A stretch of 64,000 nt of DNA from positions 23,180,806 through 23,244,805 of the forward strand of contig NC_068978.1 in the NCBI RefSeq assembly GCF_016808095.1. The letters run 5' to 3'. The stretch is from Vigna angularis. Taxonomy: Eukaryota > Streptophyta > Magnoliopsida > Fabales > Fabaceae. The notes under the pieces are model-generated. The model ran no database searches. It saw only the letters and a program-made list of their open reading frames with translations, and was not told the origin of the DNA. Below, piece after piece: positions 58,401 to 64,000 of this stretch; within the stretch, counting starts at the first letter, position 1, and each line of letters opens with the position of its first letter. The translations under genes and the position numbers were made by a program.

Positions 58401-59171
58401 AGGTAATAACCTTTATTAGGTTAAAAAAAAGACAGAGGGTGAACAACTTCGTCTTCTTCGCAAAATTGTTCTTCCCTCAAATAAAGACGCTCCTCCAATC
58501 TATCGCGCGCCGATACCTATTTTCTTTGCATTTTTCACCGTTCAACGTCGCTTTTTATCGTCTCCGTGACCGTTGTGAACGTTTAGGAACTATTATCATC
58601 GATCAAAATCGTTCCAAACCTCTTCTTGGTTTTATTATTGTGATTCTCCATTTAGAGGTAAATTTTCAATTCTTTTTTTTGCGTTTTGGTTTTTGTTTTT
58701 ATTTCTGAAACTAATATTTTGTTTGTATATTTGTCTAGGTTTGATTTTTGCATAATTGAATTTTCTACCGTTTTGATTGCAGGTTGTCCATTTTTATTGG
58801 CTTTTCACACTCTCAAATTTTAAAAAGAAAATAATAATTTAAGGGCTGTGGCCTCGTTTCTTGCTTGAACCGCTGCCATAGACCTATCTTATTACCTCGG
58901 TTGAACCGAGGTCAAAACTCCCCCCTCCTCCCTACTCTCTTTTTTTTTCTACTTTACTACTTCAGTTACGGAGGAACCAAAGCATAAATCCTCACTATAT
59001 TACCTCAGTTGGAATAAAGGCTAAAAGTCCACCATCTTGTTACCTTGTCAGTATATACTTTAGTTTGAAAACAACCTGTCATTTTTCTTCGTTGCATTAG
59101 TATCTACAACAATACAAATAAACCTTAATAATAATTAGAATTGTAAAACTAATAACAGGTTTGTCGAATGT

Positions 59172-59206
<35 letters not shown>

Positions 59207-62200
59207 ATAATAATAATAATAATAATAATTACAATTATAATTATAATAAAAATAATTTTAATAATAAAATAATAATAAAATAATAATAATAATACTAATA
59301 AATTATATTTTTCTAATTTTAAATAATAATTTGATTTTATTTTAAGGTTATTTCCCTTATTTAGATTTAAATATATATTACATTTATCAGGACAAAAGGT
59401 TAATCTTCCATTTTTACCTATTAAATAAAAAAGTTTAATCTATTTTACCAATTGCATGTTCAATAATAGCTTTTAGAAAATTTTCATTCATTACTATATT
59501 TTCTTTAATTTAAACATCATCTTTACCTCCCTAACCATCCCAGTATACTCTCCCATATCCATATATAAAGATAGCAAGTCTACGGGCACAATTTCTAATA
59601 TTTTTAATTAAACTAAAAAAATTAAATACAGTCCTATTCAATTAGAAAAAGTCAAGAAAATAAAATTATTTGTTATTATAATTTTGATCCTATAAAACAA
59701 TACTAAAAAAATCTATATTTTTTATTCAAATTAAATTTAAATAAATATTTTAAAATTATTATATTATTTATAAATTAAAATTATGTATTTAAAAATAATG
59801 GTATAGATTGAGTATATGTTTTATTATTTGTGTACAGTATAAAATATTAACTGAGTGGTTACAAACAACCAACCGGATATTCAGGTAATCTATTTATATC
59901 TTATTCTGTTTATATTTTATTGGGCTTACATCAGCTTAGGATCCATGAGGTAAATTATAAATGCAAAGCTAGGGCCGAAAGCCAGGTACGTCCACTTACG
60001 CATTATTCACTCTAAGCTACTCTCAAATACTCAATAGTGATAATCATTCACTAAATATTCAACCAAGAGCCGAGGCTCTTCAAATCACACGCTTAACTTG
60101 AGCGTCGAAGTATCTTTTGCAGGTACATCCACCCTCGTCAAGAAGGAGACCGATCGGCTTGCGCCAACACCGATCGGCCAACAGTAGGAGTTTGGAAGCG
60201 AGCGAGTGGCCCAGACGCGTTAGCAGGTTAGTCTCTCGGTCCCGCAAAATATCAATCGAAACATTTTGGCGCCCACCGTGGGGCCGAGCGGCAAACCCAA
60301 ATGGTGACCACGAGGAGCATGGAGGAAGAACAACACACCAGAGATTTGATAGCGCAGATGCAGGTGCAAATACAGGCACAAGCCAGAACCATACAAGCAT
60401 AGATACACGCACAACAAGAGATGCAGCGAAGGCACGCAGAAGAAATTACAATGTTAAGAGCAGAGCGAGGTCGTGCCGAACGGTTAGCTCAACACTCGGA
60501 GTCCACAGCCGATCGGGGTAACCACCAACACAATGATAACGTTGGAAGTCGTATTCAGCAGCCATCTCGGCATACTGACTCGAACGATCGGGGAAGAAGG
60601 GAATCACCCCCCTTACGAACCGATCGACCCTCCAGTCTGCTCCCTTTCACTGCGATCATCATGCAAACTCCAATGCCAGAGAAGAACCCTCCTGTATTGG
60701 ATAAGTATGATGGCTCGACAGATCCCGACAGTCATCTCAGGATTTTCACCAATGCAATGGTGTTCTACACGGACAGTGATCCGGTTATGTGCAGAGCCTT
60801 CTCCTTATCACTCAAGGACGAAGCATTAGAGTGGTATAACACTCTTCCCCCAAACGTAGTGGATTGCTTCGCCACTGTGGAAAACCTTTTTAAAAGGCAA
60901 TACGCCTCCAATCGTAATCAGGAAGTAACGCCAGCGGAATTGGTAAATACTAAACAGGAAAAGGGAGAAACTTTGAAGGCCTTTATGAAAAGGTATATGG
61001 AAACTGCACGACGAGTTAAAGAGGTAAGTCAATCTTTTATCATCACCAATTTGCCTTCCTGTCTAAAACCAGGGTATTTTGCTGAAAAATTGTATGCACG
61101 ACCGCCAAAAACAATGGAGGAGCTCCAAGAACGAGTAGCTGAATTCATCCGCATGGAGGATATGCGAATCTCACAAAGAAAGCGACAACAAGAAGCTGAG
61201 GCAAGTGGAGGTAGAAAGGATGGTAAACGACCTTTCGGCAATAATGGTAAAAGCGGGGAGTTTTCCCGAACATTTAAATTTAACCACTATACAACCCTCA
61301 ACACACCTAGGGAAAAAGTTCTTGAAGAAGCTCTAAACGCTGAACTTCTCACACTCCAAACGAAACCATCTCCAAGATACGCAGATGAAAGGAAGAGCTG
61401 TCATTTCCATCAGAATCGGGGGCACACTACAGAAGAATGTATTACGCTGAAAAACGAAATAGAATGTCTCATTCGGGCAGGACACCTCCGTAAGTACATA
61501 CAAGAAGCAAGAAGAAGTCCCGAACGAGCGTATCGGAAGAACGAACGAAGGCGAGACTATAGTCGCAGTCCTGCTCGTCATCGCGAACGATCGGTTCGCG
61601 GAGTTATAAACTGAAGATAGGAATCCAAATCTCTATTTAATGTCATGTTTAAATTCTTGATTTAGACTTTTTCTATTTTATTAAACTTTCATTATGCAAT
61701 GAATAAAACCGAGCAATTCACGCTCGATCATCGGTTACCAATTTCGATCAAGAATTTCATAGTCAACACTAAAACGCTCTCAAAGCCGAACGGTAAAGCC
61801 CGTTCCCTAGGAAGCACTCCTAGGTCGAAGACCGAGCGGTAAATCCCTCTCGAGAGAGGTAAAGCCCTCTCAAAGACGAACGGTAAGTCCTAGGTTAAAG
61901 TTGAAGACCGAGAGGTAAATCCCTCTCGGTTCCTGTTGAAGGACAAGCGGTAAATCCCGCTCGGTTAATGTCGAAGGTCGAGAGGTAAAGCCCTCTCGAT
62001 TAATGTTGAAGACCGAGAGGTAAATCCCTCTCGGTTCCTGTTGAAGGACGAGCGGTAAATCCCGCTCGGTTAATGTCGAAGGTCGAGAGGTAAAGCCCTC
62101 TCGATTAATGTTGAAGACCGAGAGGTAAATCCCTCTCGGTTCCTGTTGAAGGACGAGCGGTAAATCCCGCTCGGTTAATGTCGAAGGTTGAGAGGTAAAG

Positions 62201-63502
62201 CCCTCTCGATTAATGTTGAAGACCGAGAGGTAAATTCCTCTCGGTTCCTGTTGAAGGACGAGCGGTAAATCCCGCTCAGTTAATGTTGAAGGTCGAGCGG
62301 TAAAACGCTTTCAATTCCGCAAACGCAGCCTCCCTCAAACTCATCAGTCCTATAGTTAACCACGGCTAAAGCCAAACGCTTAACTCGGACTTGGGGGGCA
62401 TAGTGTACAATATAAAATATTAACCGAGTGGTTACAAACAACCAACCGGATATTCAGGTAATCTGTTTATATCTTATTCTGTTTATATTTTATTGGGCTT
62501 ATATCAGCTTAGGATCCATGAGGTAAATTATAAATACAAAGCCAGGGCCGAAAGCCAGGTACGTCCACTTACGCATTATTCACTCTAGGCTACTCTCAAA
62601 TACTCAATAGTGATAATCATTCACTAAATATTCAACCAAGAGCCGAGGCTCTTCAAATCACACGCCTAACTTGAACGTCGGAGTACCTTTTGCAGGTACA
62701 TCCACCCTCGTCAAGAAGGAGACCGATCGATTTGCGCCAACATCGATCGACCAACAGTAGGAGTTTAGAAGTGAACGAGTGGCCCAAACGCGTTAGCAGG
62801 TTAGTCTCTCGATCCCGCAAAATATCAACCGAAACAATTTGTTTTATACATGTAACTTTTTTTTAATAGGTTATTCTTTCGATTGGTACATATCACATTG
62901 ATAATGGTGCCAACTTTAATTAGTGTGATTATAGTCTTCGTTGGACGTATCCTACAAGTAAACTATGAAATCTTTGGTACGAAGAAATTTATATACTAAC
63001 CCGGATCCTGCATCTTCATGACTCCTTCCTGAATAACTTTGCTTACATGGATTGTGACCCACGTCGCAGTGGCACTGTAGGTTCGGAAAACGATGACCGG
63101 AACCCCCAACTCTTCAGCAGCGTCCATGGCAATCGTTGACATCATTCCATCGACAACGACGCAAGAAGGCGGGCCCCACTGCGAAGGATTCTCGACAAAG
63201 CTCCTCAACATCTCTAGGAACTCCTCGGCAACCTTGGACCTGCTGGTCGAAGACAGTATCACGCTGAAGTTGTTCGGAGGAACGTCGTGAGGCAAGCCAT
63301 CGGCGACGAATGTGAAGCGAAAACCGGTGTCGAAGGACGGTAAGTCAGTGGACTGTTGGAGGCGATTGTGGGCGTGTTGGGTGTTGACGAAGGTGATTTT
63401 GTGGCCTTTGTGGCGAAGAAGTTTTGCTAAATTAAACATGGGTTTGATGTGGCCTTCAGCTGGAAAGGGTAAGGCCACCACGTGCAGAGAGCGTTGTTCC
63501 AT
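52424..63502 (-). CDS. Family-1 UDP-glycosyltransferase (UGT709-like), two exons split by a 9.6-kb intron
   Basis: Exon 1 is 63502-63001 and exon 2 is 53361-52424, with phase-1 GT-AG borders; joined length is 1440 bp, 479 residues plus stop, normal for the family. Exon 1 carries the acceptor-binding half: ALPFPAEGHIKPMFNLAKLL with the catalytic His, and CVVVDGMMSTIAMDAAEELG with the partner Asp. Exon 2 starts EDVHKVLSSIPGLENLL, has YVSFGTVVKLSEEQ, and a complete 44-residue PSPG box from WAPQEEVLGHPAVGGF through HCGWNS to the final DQ. The start at 63502 (MEQRSLHVVALPF) is preferred; an in-frame ATG at 63628 would add 42 atypical residues. Known of the family: transfer of glucose from UDP-glucose to small molecules in the cytosol. 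The closest type I recall is 7-deoxyloganetic-acid glucosyltransferase-like UGT709; the substrate is unknown. The intron holds several transposons. Confidence 0.87.
53362..54036. other. UGT intron, exon-2-proximal part
   Basis: A+T-rich sequence with no recognised element between the exon 2 acceptor (53363-53362) and the first CACTA element. Confidence 0.5.
54040..55293. mobile_element. Non-autonomous CACTA (En/Spm) element with captured gene sequence
   Basis: The 1254-bp element starts CACTAGTAAAAAAAGG and ends TTGTACTAGTG, with a 3-bp target duplication TTG at 54037-54039 and 55294-55296. Subterminal regions hold repeats of CCTCGGTT...AACCGAGGC in both orientations. The G+C-rich centre (54360-54960) differs sharply from the flanks and includes a WD40-type gene fragment. 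No transposase is present. Confidence 0.93.
54741..54940 (+). pseudogene. Captured WD40 (AIP1-like) coding fragment, internally triplicated
   Basis: A ~50-bp unit starting GGCCACCATCG occurs at 54750, 54800 and 54851. It encodes [20 protein letters not shown] and FSLNGDWVAS in turn, then SGTVTIWGTRS. This matches the plant actin-interacting protein 1 first-blade sequence ([22 protein letters not shown]). The first-to-second spacing is 50 and the second-to-third 51, so the frame shifts once. The preceding Ser/Pro-rich frame from 54334 appears to be Ser-coding repeat sequence (CTCTGCCTCTGCC) without a domain. Confidence 0.65.
55560..56520 (+). mobile_element. LTR of a gypsy-like family, copy 3
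   Basis: Aligns with copy 2 in the GATTCGAGTGTCACT block (55805-55955) and with copies 1 and 2 in the TTAGCTCACCCTTGCATG, then CCTACGATGATCGTACTTGT region (56220-56275). It ends near GGGTGATACA at 56510-56519. It has no minisatellite of the type seen in copy 2; instead AGAGATGAGTCTCTTC-like units repeat at 55725-55800. Confidence 0.55.
56521..57687 (+). mobile_element. Partial LTR-type sequence in the UGT intron
   Basis: 56820-57560 looks like an LTR: promoter context GGAGACACCCTCAACCTATA followed by AATAGAGGTATCTCC, then a poly(A)-signal-like region. There are no coding domains and no partner LTR. 56521-56820 is unassigned. Confidence 0.4.
57691..59102. mobile_element. Second non-autonomous CACTA element, same family
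   Basis: The ends TACTAGTAAAAAATAGGG and GTTGCATTAGTA are mutated forms of the termini of the 54040-55293 element. They are flanked by TCT at 57688-57690 and 59103-59105. The interior has many CTCGGTTC...GAACCGAGGCCATAGAC-type subterminal repeats in both orientations. 58440-58660 looks like a captured 5' UTR/exon start followed by a GAG-GTAAAT donor, parent gene unknown. Confidence 0.85.
59103..59825. repeat. A+T-rich stretch with a self-complementary (TTA)n/(TAA)n microsatellite
   Basis: 59173-59208 is (TTA)n, followed at once by (TAA)n to 59229. The two halves are reverse complements and can fold into one hairpin. The remainder to 59825 is A+T-rich with no gene seen. Confidence 0.7.
59831..60263 (+). 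repeat. 5' LTR of the gag-only element
   Basis: 433 bp, same length as the 3' LTR, no indels. By hand count ~21 differences, all transitions. Confidence 0.95.
60301..61614 (+). pseudogene. Ty3/gypsy gag (Tat-like) with an early stop
   Basis: The natural start is probably ATG at 60301 (MVTTRSMEEEQHTRDLIAQM), but an in-frame TAG stands at 60400-60402; the frame then runs open from 60421 to 61614 (397 codons). Contents: a Gln/Arg-rich coiled-coil-like start; the gag domain (LDKYDGSTDPDSHLRIF; DEALEWYNTLPP; YMETARRVKE); and a Cys/His segment CHFHQNRGHTTEEC followed by LKNEIECLIRAGHLRKYI, as in Tat-lineage gag. An Arg/Ser-rich tail closes it. The single stop could have arisen after insertion; the protein part after it is otherwise intact. 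Confidence 0.85.
61780..62330 (+). repeat. Hairpin-forming tandem array (35-bp subunits, 105-bp higher-order repeat)
   Basis: GACCGAGAGGTAAAT recurs at exactly 105-bp spacing (61906, 62011, 62116, 62221). Each 105-bp unit has three ~35-bp subunits, each a stem-loop: A CCGAGAGG-TAAATC-CCTCTCGG (61908), B GAGCGG-TAAATC-CCGCTC (62050), C TCGAGAGG-TAAAGC-CCTCTCGA (61978). An older outlier at 61788-61805 is GAACGG-TAAAGC-CCGTTC. Stem changes are paired on both sides while the loop is kept. The array lies between gag and the 3' LTR. Confidence 0.93.
62404..62836 (+). repeat. 3' LTR of the gag-only element
   Basis: Matches 59831-60263 base for base apart from ~21 transitions; followed by the right copy of the target duplication ATTTG. 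Confidence 0.95.
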
Positions 63503-64000
63503 GATCGGTGGTTGGGGAGAAGAGGTACAGTGACTTGAACCAGTATCGATGGAGGCGTTTGATCCTATAACACACATCTCAATAAATAAAGTTTGTTTTG
63601 CCCAAGATTGAAAAGATACGTTCGGCAAAAGCTTGTCTTGTATAACCCACGCGAGGCGCGTTGGAGGATTTGTAATGGAAAAAAAATAATTTTAACTCTC
63701 GTACCCCATTTTAAACCTATTACGTGGCAAAGTTATGTAATTTCTTTTATGATGGGTTGTACTTTATCATTATAACTAAGTTGATGTTTTAAGACATGTT
63801 TTTATGTTCATTTTAGGCATTGATTATGTGGATCAGAAAATGAAGGGCAATTATCTTGGGAAGATTTTTCTTCCTGTCTTTCATATCTGTAAGATTACAA
63901 TATGTGACACGGTCAGCATCTCTCTTCCTGAAAAGTCATCTGAATAAATTAAAAATGTTAACTTATATCTGCACCGAAGGAATTGATCTCAAATTTATAT
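63503..64000. other. Upstream region of the UGT gene
   Basis: Expected promoter and 5' UTR of the minus-strand UGT. No clear TATA box was chosen and no other gene was recognised. Confidence 0.4.

Larger units (their letters stand above)
59831..62836 (+). mobile_element. Complete gag-only Ty3/gypsy LTR element (TR-GAG type)
   Basis: The 3006-bp element has two 433-bp LTRs (59831-60263 and 62404-62836), each TGTACA...GAAACA, and a 5-bp duplication ATTTG at 59826-59830 and 62837-62841. The primer-binding region TTTTGGCGCCCACCGTGG begins at 60264, and a polypurine tract TTGGGGGG precedes the 3' LTR. The only coding sequence is gag; no protease, reverse transcriptase or integrase is present. It is inserted in the UGT intron on the opposite strand. 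Confidence 0.96.

Noticed and set aside
60117..60521. Plus-strand frame overlapping the 5' LTR and gag start
   Set aside because: Out of frame with gag and crosses the primer-binding site; a shadow.
201..63502. Idea that TNL, prenyltransferase, USP and UGT form a biosynthetic or defence gene cluster
   Set aside because: Distances are large, no second pathway enzyme is present, and nothing indicates shared control; adjacency alone is weak evidence.
1..64000. tRNA, rRNA or other structured RNA genes
   Set aside because: No cloverleaf with A and B boxes or rRNA sequence was recognised; the tRNA-like matches are retrotransposon primer-binding sites.

Overview
The window looks like a gene-poor, repeat-rich interval of a plant nuclear genome, most likely a phaseoloid legume (Vigna/Phaseolus/Glycine type). 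The evidence is: GT-AG introns and strong A+T bias; a TIR-NBS-LRR type resistance gene; a plastid-type aromatic prenyltransferase of the legume flavonoid/isoflavonoid kind; a family-1 UDP-glycosyltransferase; a plastid rps8 fragment in nuclear sequence; and many plant transposon families. The species cannot be fixed from the sequence alone.

Layout. 1-3858 (+): the 3' part of a TIR-NBS-LRR gene (LRR exons and C-terminal post-LRR domain), with a LINE remnant in one intron. 4355-8335: a Pack-MULE with ~500-bp terminal inverted repeats and a perfect 9-bp target duplication. It carries fragments of two cellular genes: a histone acetyltransferase HAT1 gene lacking its acetyl-CoA-binding core, and the 3' end of GDP-mannose pyrophosphorylase. 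8336-11500: degenerate repeats and a decayed Ty3/gypsy integrase. 11515-16053 (+): an uninterrupted Ty1/copia polyprotein. 16430-20881 (-): a complete 13-exon prenyltransferase gene (410 aa). 21000-38400: LTR remnants, minisatellites, a decayed Sirevirus-like gag and a second MULE with a perfect 9-bp target duplication (35591-37323). 38428-40561 (-): a complete 4-exon universal stress protein gene (163 aa). 40600-52400: decayed gypsy and CACTA elements, an Athila-like LTR, a ~1.8-kb imperfect palindrome, and an inverted-repeat element between (AT)n tracts that contains plastid rps8 DNA. 52424-63502 (-): a two-exon UGT gene (479 aa) whose single intron is ~9.6 kb and holds two CACTA elements, LTR remnants and a complete 3.0-kb gag-only LTR retrotransposon.

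Four host genes are supported: the TNL (partial), prenyltransferase, USP and UGT. A TNL, a phytoalexin-type prenyltransferase and a glycosyltransferase are all compatible with defence or specialised metabolism, but nothing shows that they work together, and the distances and transposon load argue against calling them a cluster.

The most unusual structures are: (i) the gag-only retrotransposon, whose 3' tandem array encodes hairpins with paired, apparently compensatory stem changes; (ii) the Pack-MULE, whose HAT1 piece keeps all splice sites and an open frame while the catalytic core is missing; (iii) the UGT gene, intact across a 9.6-kb transposon-filled intron; (iv) a ~26-copy 20-bp minisatellite in which every unit is itself a dyad. 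All exon models, alignments and difference counts were made by eye; no search was run.
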